From assembly GCF_900188105.1 (NCBI RefSeq), contig NZ_FZNP01000009.1:310001-374000 (forward strand): DNA of 64,000 nt. Reading direction: 5' to 3'. The position numbers and the translations under genes were made by a program. This document shows positions 8,172-15,678 of this stretch, in pieces (position 1 is the first letter of the stretch; the number at the start of each line of letters is the position of its first letter). Source of the stretch: Actinomadura mexicana (GTDB lineage Bacteria > Actinomycetota > Actinomycetes > Streptosporangiales > Streptosporangiaceae). The notes beneath the pieces are model-generated. The model worked only from the letters and a program-made list of their open reading frames with translations, was not told the origin of the DNA and searched no databases.

Positions 8172-8420
8172 TCAGCATGTCGCGGCGAGCTCGGCGATCG
8201 CCACGGCGCCGCCCAGGAGCGGCGCGGCGACCGCCGCCACCACGAAGAGACCCGCCGCGATCCCCGCCGCGGCGATGATCGTCCCGGCGAGGGCGGCCGC
8301 CCAGCAGGCGACGGCCGTCCCGGGGCCGACGGCCGAGCGCCTGAGCAGATCCAGAACGGGCCCCGCCGCCCACCCCAGCACGACCGCCGGGACGACCAGG
8401 CCGGTCACCAGGAGGATCAC
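8172..8420 (-). CDS. Small membrane protein downstream of BlaI (possible BlaR/M56 remnant)
   Basis: An 82-residue hydrophobic protein with a GTG start, four bases after the BlaI stop. It has two to three likely membrane helices (residues 3-21, 33-58, 60-80) and no other motif. BlaI-type repressors are usually followed by an M56/BlaR1-type membrane metallopeptidase of about 300 residues with an HExxH motif; here only a short membrane segment in the expected place is present, and the HExxH part is absent. It may be a truncated M56 N-terminus or an unrelated small membrane protein. Confidence 0.5.
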   Translation of the reverse strand: MILLVTGLVVPAVVLGWAAGPVLDLLRRSAVGPGTAVACWAAALAGTIIAAAGIAAGLFVVAAVAAPLLGGAVAIAELAATC

Positions 8421-8424
8421 GGGT

Positions 8425-8802
8425 TCACGGGTCCTCGCCGGCGGTCCGCCGCCGCAGGGCGTCCAGGAGGTGCCGGGCGTCCTCCGGCGGGACGCTCTCG
8501 GCGAACCTCGCCAGGATGGCGCCGTGGTCGGCCGCCTCGCTCAACGCGTCCAGCATCAACTCGACCGCGTACTCCTCCCGCGGCCGCGTCGGGCTGTAAC
8601 GGAAGGCCGGGCCGTCCTGCGTGCGCCGCAGGAGGCCCTTCTGCGCCAAGCGTTCGGCCACGGTCTGCACGGTGTTGTAGGCCAGCGCCTTCTCCGCGTC
8701 CTCGTTCAGCTCGGCCAGCAGTTCACGGACCCGCAGCGGACGGGGCGCCGCCCAGAGCACGTCCATGACGGAACGTTCGAGCGATCCACCGAGTGCGGAC
8801 AC
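8425..8802 (-). CDS. BlaI/MecI/CopY-family transcriptional repressor
   Basis: A 125-residue winged-helix protein: LGGSLERSVMDVLW, then VRELLAELN, AYNTVQTVAERLAQKGLLRR and a C-terminal dimerisation helix. AYNTVxTxxxRLxxKGLLxR is the recognition-helix signature of the BlaI family. The GTG at 8802 has GGAGGT seven bases upstream; the longer open frame beyond it is not coding. Such repressors are normally inactivated by a co-transcribed BlaR-like protease, but here only an 82-residue membrane ORF follows, so how the repressor is released is unclear. Confidence 0.88.
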   Translation of the reverse strand: MSALGGSLERSVMDVLWAAPRPLRVRELLAELNEDAEKALAYNTVQTVAERLAQKGLLRRTQDGPAFRYSPTRPREEYAVELMLDALSEAADHGAILARFAESVPPEDARHLLDALRRRTAGEDP

Positions 8803-8885
8803 GCGGTCACCTCCGTCCCGCCCACATTGTGCCGGACGTCTCCCGCGCGCCGGCCTCCCGACGCGGGGTTCCTCCAGCGCAGGCG

Positions 8886-9030
8886 GGGCATGATGGCGGC
8901 CGCGGCGGTGATGGCCTTGGCGGTGCGCGCCAGCCGCGGGTGACGGCCGCCCGGGTGTCGCCGGTGCGCTCGTACTCCTCCCGGACCGCGAGATCAGGAA
9001 GACCTCGTGGTCCATGGACAGGCCGCGGCG
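8886..9030 (-). pseudogene. Decayed fragment of an MMPL/RND-family membrane transporter
   Basis: Three short pieces in shifting frames read as one conserved MMPL segment: GLSMDHEVFLIS (about 9026-8990), then REEYERTGDTRAAVTRG, then LARTAKAITAAAAIM ending near 8886. The family sequence at this position is GLSMDYEVFLLSRxREEYxxTGD followed by an Ala-rich helix. Joining the pieces requires two single-base insertions (one G, one C). Nothing recognisable as MMPL remains on either side, so only about 48 residues of a transporter of 700 or more survive. The rest of 8803-9130 holds no gene that I can support. Confidence 0.7.
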
Positions 9031-9084
9031 ATGTCGCCTTCGAGCACACGTCTTGACGACAAGGGGGACGGCCTCCCCACGGTC

Positions 9085-9103
9085 GTCCCCGCCCGGCGGG
9101 GAC
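9085..9103 (-). terminator. Hairpin after the deazaflavin-type reductase gene
   Basis: GTCCCCGC and GCGGGGAC form an 8-bp stem with a three-base loop, 28 bases downstream of the stop codon at 9131 on the minus strand. A GC-rich intrinsic terminator without a T-run is the likely role. Confidence 0.45.
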
Positions 9104-9130
9104 ACCGGGCCCCCGCGCCGCGGGACCGGA

Positions 9131-9619
9131 TCAGCTCGCCGGGGACGGGGGGCGCGGGGTGAAGCGCACGAAGGGGATGTGCCGGCCGACCTGGCGGTAG
9201 TCCTCGACGCCGCCGTCGACGGCGAAGCCCATGAGCTTGCAGAGCCGGCGCGCGGCGGTCGGGTGGCGGGGTGCGTACCGGGCCATGATCTCGCCGCCCT
9301 CGCCGGTCGGGATCGGGGCGGCGGTCGCCTGGACGCGCCTCCCGCCGATCTGGAGGGTGACGTCCGGAGCGGCCATGACGTTGCGGTACCAGTCCGCCCG
9401 GGGGCCGAATCCGGAGGCGGCCACGTAGCCGTGTCCGTCCTTCTGGACGACCTCGATGACGACCTGGCGCGGCAGGCCGGAGACGCGGCCGGTGTGCGTG
9501 AGCAGCATGACGCGGTGTCCCAGCAGCGGCCCGAGCCCCATGCGGTACAGCCGGATGGGCAGCCGCCACAGCAGGCGGCGCAGTCCGGTCGGCGGGGCGG
9601 GCCTGTCGAGGATCTCCAT
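9131..9619 (-). CDS. F420(deazaflavin)-dependent nitroreductase-family protein
   Basis: A 162-residue split-barrel protein of the DDN-like family. Typical family features are visible: RRLLWRLPIRLYRMGLGPLLG at the N-terminus, LLTHTGRVSGLPRQVVIEVV in the centre, then GYVAASGFGPRADWYRNVMAAPDV. The last block (G-x-GxxxDWYRNLxA) is the F420-binding signature. These enzymes reduce quinones, nitro compounds or other xenobiotics using F420H2; the physiological substrate here is unknown. Its ATG lies 45 bases downstream of the TetR gene on the same strand, so the two probably form an operon under TetR control. Confidence 0.88.
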   Translation of the reverse strand: MEILDRPAPPTGLRRLLWRLPIRLYRMGLGPLLGHRVMLLTHTGRVSGLPRQVVIEVVQKDGHGYVAASGFGPRADWYRNVMAAPDVTLQIGGRRVQATAAPIPTGEGGEIMARYAPRHPTAARRLCKLMGFAVDGGVEDYRQVGRHIPFVRFTPRPPSPAS

Positions 9620-9664
9620 GTTCGGTCCTTCACGAGGTCGGGGACGGCGGGTTCCGGGCGACCC

Positions 9665-10258
9665 TCATGCCCGGCCTTCCAGCAGGTCGGCCGCCGCGGA
9701 CAGGGCGTCGCCGACCGGGAGGTCGCCGTCGATCATGTAGTGCAGCACCACCCCGTCGATCGCCGCGGTGATCAGGGTGGCCGCGCCGGCCAGGCGGCGC
9801 GGCGGCCAGTCCGGGTGCAGCGCCCGAAGGCGGTCCGCGATCTGCGCGCGGGCCTGCCGGAGCTCGTCGCGCAGCACCGCGCCCAGCGCGGGGTCGCGCA
9901 TCGCGCCCACGATGAGCTCGGCGGCCAGCCGTGACCCCGGCTCGCCGGCCGGGGCCTGGGCCAGCAGGTTCCGCATCGCCTCCAGCGCCGCGCGCTCGTC
10001 CGGCGCCGCCAGCAGCTCGGCGACCAGGGGCCCGACGATCAGGTCCGTGGCCTGCCGGAAGATCGCCGCGTGCAGTCCGGCCAGCCCGCCGAAGTGGTAG
10101 TGGATCAGGCCGGGGTTGGTGCCGGCGCGCTCCGCCACGGCGCGGGTGGAGACGCCCGGCCAGCCCTCCAGGTCCAGCAGCGCGATCCCGGCGTCCACCA
10201 GCTGCCGTCGCCGGCGATCCCCGCGCGGCGAATTTGGTCGGTCGGCCAAGTTGGTCAC
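9665..10258 (-). CDS. TetR-family transcriptional regulator
   Basis: A 197-residue regulator. The DNA-binding domain is at residues 15-65: RRRQLVDAGIALLDLEGWPG, VSTRAVAERAGTNPGLIHYHFGG. The C-terminal part is all-helical and ends near residue 195. The GTG start at 10258 lies inside a palindromic operator, which suggests autoregulation. It is the first gene of a two-gene unit with the deazaflavin-type reductase. Confidence 0.9.
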   Translation of the reverse strand: MTNLADRPNSPRGDRRRRQLVDAGIALLDLEGWPGVSTRAVAERAGTNPGLIHYHFGGLAGLHAAIFRQATDLIVGPLVAELLAAPDERAALEAMRNLLAQAPAGEPGSRLAAELIVGAMRDPALGAVLRDELRQARAQIADRLRALHPDWPPRRLAGAATLITAAIDGVVLHYMIDGDLPVGDALSAAADLLEGRA

Positions 10259-10266
10259 CCGACCAA
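10234..10266. promoter_or_regulatory. Tandem palindromic operator over the TetR start codon
   Basis: TTGGTCACCCGACCAA (10251-10266) has perfect six-base arms TTGGTC/GACCAA, and TTGGTCGGTCGGCCAA (10234-10249) is a near-copy with one arm mismatch, spaced by a single base. Both overlap the first codons of the TetR gene. A binding site for the TetR protein and autoregulation are inferred. Confidence 0.6.
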
Positions 10267-10387
10267 GTTAGCACGGGCGGCTCGCGCCCGCCCCCGGGCT
10301 GGACACGTGGCGGCAGCGGGTCGCCGAGTGGGACGCTGCTCCCGGCTCCCACACGCTCCGCCGGAAGTCTCCGACAAAGGAATTCAC

Positions 10388-11020
10388 ATGCCCCGAAACC
10401 GCATCGTCGCCGGCGTCCTCGCGGCGGCCGCCCTCGCCGCCGGCGCGGCGGCCTGCTCCGGCGACGACGGCAAGGGCGACGCCGCCGTGGCCCCGACCGC
10501 ATCGCCCGCGCCGACGCTCTCGATGAGCGGCGCCCCGTCCGCCGGCCTGCCGTTCGGGCCCGCCTGCTCGGCCGTCCAGGCTTCCGGCAAGGGCAGCTTC
10601 CAGGGCATGTCCACCGACCCCGTGGCGACCGCCGCGTCCAACAACCCGGTGCTGTCCACGCTGAGCGGCGCCGTGCGGAAGGCCGGGCTGGCGGCCACGC
10701 TCAACTCGTCGAAGAACATCACCGTGTTCGCGCCCACCAACGACGCGTTCCGGAAGATCCCGAAGGCGACGCTCGACAAGGCCATGGCGGACGAGAAGAC
10801 GCTGACGAGCATCCTCACCTACCACGTGGTCGACAAGAAGGTCTCGCCGGACGGGCTGGGGACGGGCGACTTCAGGACGCTGAACGGCGCCAGGCTCAAG
10901 AGCAGCGGCTCGGGCGACTCCTACACGGTCGGCAAGGACGCGAACGTCGTCTGCGGCAACGTCCAGACCGCCAACGCGACCGTCTACGTCATCGACGGCG
11001 TCCTGATGCCGCCCGAGTGA
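10388..11020 (+). CDS. Fasciclin-domain lipoprotein
   Basis: A 210-residue surface protein. The signal peptide ends in a lipobox LAAGAAAC (Cys about residue 22), so it should be lipid-anchored outside the membrane. A low-complexity Pro/Ala/Ser linker follows, then one FAS1 domain (residues 75-210) with the signatures NITVFAPTNDAFRKIP, LTYHVV and ATVYVIDGVLMP. This matches the MPT70/MPT83 type of actinobacterial fasciclin proteins, implicated in adhesion. The ATG at 10388 follows AAAGGA; the longer upstream open frame covers the TetR gene and is not used. Its 3' end overlaps the STAS gene on the other strand by 32 bases. Confidence 0.9.
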   Translation: MPRNRIVAGVLAAAALAAGAAACSGDDGKGDAAVAPTASPAPTLSMSGAPSAGLPFGPACSAVQASGKGSFQGMSTDPVATAASNNPVLSTLSGAVRKAGLAATLNSSKNITVFAPTNDAFRKIPKATLDKAMADEKTLTSILTYHVVDKKVSPDGLGTGDFRTLNGARLKSSGSGDSYTVGKDANVVCGNVQTANATVYVIDGVLMPPE

Positions 11021-11516
11021 CCCCGAGCCTCCCGGCCATGTGATCGTCCTCGGCGCCGTCGGAGGCGTCCTGGCGCGCGTCGGGAACCAGTGGCGAAGGC
11101 CCCGCACCGGCCTGATCCGCGGCGACCCTCGCGAAGGCGTGCCGGAGCGTGGGGCTGATCATGATGTGCGCGTCGAGGCCCGTGCGTTGCAGGATCCGGT
11201 GGCACACCGGGCTCGGGCGGCTGAGGACCAGCCGGCCATGCCGGGCCGTGACGGCCTTCCAGAGGCCCACCAGAGCCCCCAGCCCGGAGGAATCGCAGAA
11301 CGCCACATCCTGGAGGTCCAGGATGATCCGCCATGCGGCCGGCGCGTGCGAGAGAACATGGTCCCGGAAGGCGTCGGCCGTGAGGTAGTCAATTTCACCA
11401 TCGACGCGTACGACAATGCAGGTGTCGCGATTCTCGACGCCTATTCGGAGCCTGTCGTGAGGGTCGCGCCACAGCCGAGGCGACGTATGACTTCCGTCTT
11501 GTACCGCTTCCATCAC
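10989..11516 (-). CDS. STAS-domain anti-sigma factor antagonist
   Basis: A 175-residue protein with a STAS domain at residues 22-125: CIVVRVDGEIDYLTADAF, ILDLQDVAFCDSSGLGALVG, and the end helix region. The Ser76-Ser77 pair in DSSGLGAL is the conserved phosphorylation site of SpoIIAA/RsbV antagonists. These proteins bind and sequester anti-sigma kinases when dephosphorylated by a SpoIIE/RsbU phosphatase; such a phosphatase is encoded just upstream on the opposite strand (11766-13484), a plausible partner. The last 45 residues are an extra Asp/Arg-rich tail, part of which is coded antisense to the fasciclin gene. Confidence 0.87.
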   Translation of the reverse strand: MMEAVQDGSHTSPRLWRDPHDRLRIGVENRDTCIVVRVDGEIDYLTADAFRDHVLSHAPAAWRIILDLQDVAFCDSSGLGALVGLWKAVTARHGRLVLSRPSPVCHRILQRTGLDAHIMISPTLRHAFARVAADQAGAGPSPLVPDARQDASDGAEDDHMAGRLGVTRAASGRRR

Positions 11517-11765
11517 AGACTCGACCTCCCGTTGAGGCGAAGCTACCCCGGAACGCCGAAAGCATTCGGGCAGCGCCGATCATGAGGCGCCGATCACGCG
11601 GCTGACCTGGTCGCCCTCCGGCCGGACGGCGGCCCTCGGACGGGGTGCGACGAATCTTTGCCTTCCGGCAACTGTCTTGTTGTGGTTAGGGTGGTGGTGA
11701 GGACAAGATCCTCGTTTGGCGGCACAGCTGAGGAAGGAAGTGGTCCCGCCGCAGGCTGCGACGTG

Positions 11766-13484
11766 ATGGAACTGACCCAAGGCATAGACGGCACTCGGCG
11801 CGTTCTCGACCCGGCGCTCGGGCCCGGTCCGTACCCCGCGCTGGCCGTGAATCCGAGCGGCACCGTCACGCGGCTCAACGACGCGGCCCGCCTGCTGCTC
11901 GGCATGGCACCGGGCGCCCTGATGGACGACGCGGCGCCCGCCTGGCTGGCCGACGCGCACCACGCACTGACCAGTGCCCCCCTCGCCAACGTGACCCATG
12001 CCGATATGACCCACCCCGGTACGTCGCGGCCGGTGGCGCACGGGTCGATCGGCGACCGCGCCTTCGAGGCCCACGGCGTGCCCGACGAGGGCCACGGCGA
12101 TCCCGACGCTCCGCCTGGCCCCCTGGCGGGGACGGTCTGGTGGCTGTTCGACGTCACCGCGCACCGGCGGCTGGAACGGGAACTCGCCGACGAGCGGGAG
12201 CGCACGGCCTTCCTTGCGGAGGCGTCCAGCCAACTGCTGGCGTCGCTGAACTTGGAACGGTGCATGGAAGTGACCGTCCACCTGGCGGCGCGCTACCTCG
12301 CCGACGCCGCCCTGGTGATCGCGCCCGGTTCCGGGCGCGGCTACCCCGTCTCCTACTGCGGCCCGGACGGCCAGGTGGACCACCAGGACCTCGTCGTGGA
12401 CCCCGCGGCGGTCCCGGGCCTCGCGGAGGCGATGCAGGGGTTCCCGCCGGTGGCCTCACGCTGGCTCGACCCGGCGGCCGCGCCCCCCTGGATCTTCCGC
12501 GCCGACCTGGGCGACCTCGCCGCGATGGTGGTGACCGCGCTTCCGGGGCACGGCGTGCCCGCCGGCGCGCTGGTGCTGCTGCGGCGCGGCGGGCGGCGCG
12601 CGTTCTCCGAGGGCGACGAGATGATCGCCCGGCTGTTCGCGGCTCGGGCCGGCGCGGCCATGTCGGCCGCCCGCGTGTACGCCGAGCAGGCGTCCATCAC
12701 CGAGACGCTGATGCGCGAGCTGCTGCCGCCGAGCGGCAGGGGGCTGAGCGAGGTGGAGCTGGCGGCCCGGTACCGCCCGTCGGGCGCCGGGGAACTCGTC
12801 GGAGGCGACTTCTACGATCTCCACCCGGCGGCCGAGGGCTCCGACGCCGAGCAGGAGTCGATGGTCGTGCTGGGCGACGTGTGCGGCAAGGGGCTGGAGG
12901 CCGCCGTGCTCACCGGCAAGATCCGCAACACGCTGCAGGCGCTGCTCCCGCTGGCCGACGACCACAAGCGGGTGCTGGAGCTGCTGAACGGAACGCTGCT
13001 GAGCAGCGAGTCCACCCGCTTCGTGACCCTCGTGCTGGCCTCGGTGCGGCGGGAGGGCGGCCATGTGCGGCTGCGCCTGACGAGCGCGGGCCACACCCGC
13101 CCGCTGATCGTGCGGGCCGGCGGCGAGGTCGAGACCGCCGACACGGGCGGATCGCTGATCGGGGTGCTCGACACGATCACCTCCACGACCGCCACCGTGC
13201 TGCTGGAGCCGGGCGACACGTGCCTGCTCTACACCGACGGCATCACCGAGGCCTTCGGCGGCCCGCTGGGCGACGAGATGTTCGGCGACGAGCGGCTGAG
13301 CGGCGAACTCACCCGCTGCGGCGGCATGCCCCCGGAGGCCCTCGTCGAACGCGTGCACATGCTCGCCTCCGAATGGGTGGGCACCGGCAAGCACGACGAC
13401 ATGGCCGTGGTCGCCCTCACCGCTCCCCGGCGCTTCCACCTGAGCGCCGTAGGGGGGCAGGGACCGGGGAGGTTCACCGCGTGA
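11766..13484 (+). CDS. PP2C-type phosphatase with PAS and GAF domains (SpoIIE/RsbU-like)
   Basis: A 572-residue signalling phosphatase. Order: a PAS-like domain (residues 20-120, PALAVNPSGTVTRLNDAARLLLG), a GAF-like domain (about 140-310), then a SpoIIE-type PP2C domain (330-565) with GGDFYD, LGDVCGKGLEAA, LLYTDGITEA and KHDDMAVVAL, which supply the metal-binding aspartates. It should dephosphorylate a STAS antagonist such as the one encoded at 10989-11516 and thereby release a stress or development sigma factor. The ATG at 11766 fits the domain start; an in-frame TTG at 11658 is an alternative. Its stop overlaps the GTG of the B12-binding gene, so the two are made together. Confidence 0.88.
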   Translation: MELTQGIDGTRRVLDPALGPGPYPALAVNPSGTVTRLNDAARLLLGMAPGALMDDAAPAWLADAHHALTSAPLANVTHADMTHPGTSRPVAHGSIGDRAFEAHGVPDEGHGDPDAPPGPLAGTVWWLFDVTAHRRLERELADERERTAFLAEASSQLLASLNLERCMEVTVHLAARYLADAALVIAPGSGRGYPVSYCGPDGQVDHQDLVVDPAAVPGLAEAMQGFPPVASRWLDPAAAPPWIFRADLGDLAAMVVTALPGHGVPAGALVLLRRGGRRAFSEGDEMIARLFAARAGAAMSAARVYAEQASITETLMRELLPPSGRGLSEVELAARYRPSGAGELVGGDFYDLHPAAEGSDAEQESMVVLGDVCGKGLEAAVLTGKIRNTLQALLPLADDHKRVLELLNGTLLSSESTRFVTLVLASVRREGGHVRLRLTSAGHTRPLIVRAGGEVETADTGGSLIGVLDTITSTTATVLLEPGDTCLLYTDGITEAFGGPLGDEMFGDERLSGELTRCGGMPPEALVERVHMLASEWVGTGKHDDMAVVALTAPRRFHLSAVGGQGPGRFTA

Positions 13485-14623
13485 CCGGAACCGCACGGCA
13501 CCACGGGCCTCCCCCCGGGCCCGGCGCGGTGACGGACCGACTGTGGGACGCCGTCATCGCGGGCGACGAGTACGCCGCCGCCGACGCCGTCACGACCGCG
13601 CTCGACCGGGGGGCGGGCGCCGAGGCCGTCCTGCTGGAGATCATCGCGCCGCTGCAGGCCCGGGTCGGCCGGGAGTGGGCGGCGAACCGGCTCACGGTCG
13701 CGCAGGAGCACACCGCGACGGCGATCAACGAACGGACGATCGCCGCGCTGGCGCATCATCCGGCCGTCCGCAAGGCCCTGGAACGGCGCGAGAAGCCGCG
13801 CGGCCGGGTGGCGGTCGCGTGCATCGACGGGGAGTGGCACGCGCTGCCCGCACGGATCCTGGCCGAGGTGCTGCGGCTGCGCGGCTGGCAGGTCGACTAC
13901 CTCGGCGCCCAGGTGCCGACCCCGCACCTGATCGCCCACGTGCACCGGACCAACCCGGCCGTGGTGGCGCTGTCGTCCTCGATCGCCACCCGGCTGCCCT
14001 CCGCGCACGCCGCCATCATCGCCTGCCAGGCGACCGGTACCCCCGTCCTGGTGGGCGGTGCCGCGTTCGGGCCGGACGGCCGGTACGCCGCCCTGCTCGG
14101 CGCCGACGGCTGGGCCCCCGACGCCCGCTCCGCCGCCGACCGGCTGGCGGAGGGGCCCTTGCGCAGGCCGCCGGCCCTCCACCAGGTCACGGACGACCTG
14201 CCGCACCTGGCCGACCAGGAGTACGCGCAGATCAGCCGGACCGCGCGCGGGCTCGTGCGGTCCGTGCTGGCCGAGCTGCCGGCCCGCTTCCCGGCGATGG
14301 CGGACTACACCGACCGGCAGCGCCGCCACACCGCCGAGGACATCGCCCACATCGTCGACTTCCTCGGCACCGCCCTCTACGTGGACGACCCCGACCTGTT
14401 CACGGGCTTCATCGGCTGGACGGCGGGCATCCTCACGGCGCGCGGCGTGCCCGCCGAGAGCCTCCTGCCGGGCCTGGAGCTGCTGGCCGAGCAACTCGTC
14501 GACTACCCCCGGGCCGCCGACCTGCTCTCCCGCGCATGTGACACCCTCCGGCAGACGGTGCCGGACGCCGCCGGCGGCGCTCCGGGCGCGGTGAGCGATC
14601 CCGTCGAAGGCAGGGACGCATGA
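13481..14623 (+). CDS. CarH-like cobalamin-binding photosensor protein without DNA-binding domain
   Basis: A 380-residue protein. The helix-bundle cap contains the W-x9-EH signature (Trp66, Glu76-His77 in EWAANRLTVAQEH) that marks adenosylcobalamin photoreceptors of the CarH/LitR type. The following Rossmann-like B12 domain has GEWHALPARILAEV with the cobalt-ligand His120, then GWQVDYLGAQVPTPHL and LSSSIATRLPSA. The MerR domain of CarH is missing; instead a helical C-terminal domain of about 130 residues follows (residues 250-370, YTDRQRRHTAEDIAHIVDFL). GTGA overlap with the phosphatase gene implies that light or B12 state is fed into the SpoIIE/STAS pathway (inference). Such stand-alone sensors beside partner-switching genes are known in actinomycetes. 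Confidence 0.85.
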   Translation: MTGTARHHGPPPGPGAVTDRLWDAVIAGDEYAAADAVTTALDRGAGAEAVLLEIIAPLQARVGREWAANRLTVAQEHTATAINERTIAALAHHPAVRKALERREKPRGRVAVACIDGEWHALPARILAEVLRLRGWQVDYLGAQVPTPHLIAHVHRTNPAVVALSSSIATRLPSAHAAIIACQATGTPVLVGGAAFGPDGRYAALLGADGWAPDARSAADRLAEGPLRRPPALHQVTDDLPHLADQEYAQISRTARGLVRSVLAELPARFPAMADYTDRQRRHTAEDIAHIVDFLGTALYVDDPDLFTGFIGWTAGILTARGVPAESLLPGLELLAEQLVDYPRAADLLSRACDTLRQTVPDAAGGAPGAVSDPVEGRDA

Positions 14624-14638
14624 CCGCCTGGTGCGCCG

Positions 14639-15619
14639 TCATGCGCGGAGGCCGTTCGCCAGCGACTCGCCTGTGGGCGTCCGGTAGTACAGGACGGAGC
14701 GTCCGGCGCGGCGGCGGTCGACCAGGCGGGCGTCGAAGAGCACCCGGAGGTGGCGGCCGACCGACCCGAGCCCCTGGCCGGTGAGGGCCACGAGCTGCGT
14801 GGTGCTCAGCGGCGTGGCGAGCAGGACCAGGACGCGGGCGCGCCCCGGGCCGAGGAGGCGTTCGAGCGCCTCGGGGACGGCGGCCTCGCCCGCGCCCGCC
14901 AGCGGGGCCGAGCAGGGGTAGACGATCGCGTAACGGTCGGGGTCCGGGTCCTTCCAGGCCACCCAGCCCGTCCGGGGCGTGACCGGGACGAACAGAAGCC
15001 GGGCGCCGGAGATGTCGCGCGACGGGAAAGGGGAGGCGTCGATCTGGAGGCGGCCCTCACCGAGCCAGCGCATGCCGGGGCGCATGTCGTCGAGGGCGGC
15101 GGCCCATCCGCCCTGGCCCAGCTGCCCGGCGCGCGCGACGGCGTCGGCCTCGATGACGCGGCGGCGGCGCTCCCAGTCCGGCTCGACGGTGCGCGTCCAC
15201 ACCCATTCCAGCAGGCCGGCGATCCGCCAGGCCGCGTCGGGACGGCGCAGCTCGGCGGGCAGGGGGCCGCCGAACGAGACCTCCAGGTCGGCGTGCGCCC
15301 GCTCCGGCGGAGTCCGGCGGACGGTGTCGAGCTCCTCCTGGAACGGCGGCGACCCCACGCCCGGGTGCGGCGGCGTCAGGAAGTCGGCGCTCCACCTGGT
15401 CCTGGCGCCGAGGGCGGCGTCCAGCAGCGCGGCGGTGAGCGGGTCGCGCCGCAGCATCCGGCGGTAGGCGGGCAGGTGGGCGTCGAGCCAGGTCCGCTCC
15501 CCCGGGTGCGCGGCGGCGCCCTTCTCCAGGAGCTTCACACAGGCGGTGGTCTCCGCCAGGGCGGAGATGACGAAATGACCGCTCGCGAGGGTGTCCGCGT
15601 TGACCAGCCACAAGCTCAC
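14639..15619 (-). CDS. ArsR-like winged-helix transcriptional regulator (DUF5937 type)
   Basis: A 326-residue regulator: an unusual N-terminal domain of about 240 residues (FVISALAETTACVKLL, then PPFQEELDTVRRTPP) and a C-terminal ArsR-type winged helix (LLGPGRARVLVLLATPLSTTQLVALTGQGLGSVGRHLRVLFDARL, split here only by description) ending RAGRSVLYYRTPTGE. This layout is the actinobacterial DUF5937/HTH_20 family. The gene diverges from the MFS transporter at 15679 with only about 60 bases between, so it very likely controls that transporter. No metal-binding cysteine box is visible. Confidence 0.85.
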   Translation of the reverse strand: MSLWLVNADTLASGHFVISALAETTACVKLLEKGAAAHPGERTWLDAHLPAYRRMLRRDPLTAALLDAALGARTRWSADFLTPPHPGVGSPPFQEELDTVRRTPPERAHADLEVSFGGPLPAELRRPDAAWRIAGLLEWVWTRTVEPDWERRRRVIEADAVARAGQLGQGGWAAALDDMRPGMRWLGEGRLQIDASPFPSRDISGARLLFVPVTPRTGWVAWKDPDPDRYAIVYPCSAPLAGAGEAAVPEALERLLGPGRARVLVLLATPLSTTQLVALTGQGLGSVGRHLRVLFDARLVDRRRAGRSVLYYRTPTGESLANGLRA

Positions 15620-15678
15620 GTTTCGCCTCCTCGCGAAACTCTACCGGCCGCTGAGCGGCGGCCCCGAACCTGTCGGCC

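Noticed and set aside
12140..13480. N-terminal extension of the B12-binding protein reading through the phosphatase gene
   Set aside because: The extension is the phosphatase gene read in another frame; family similarity starts at the GTG at 13481.
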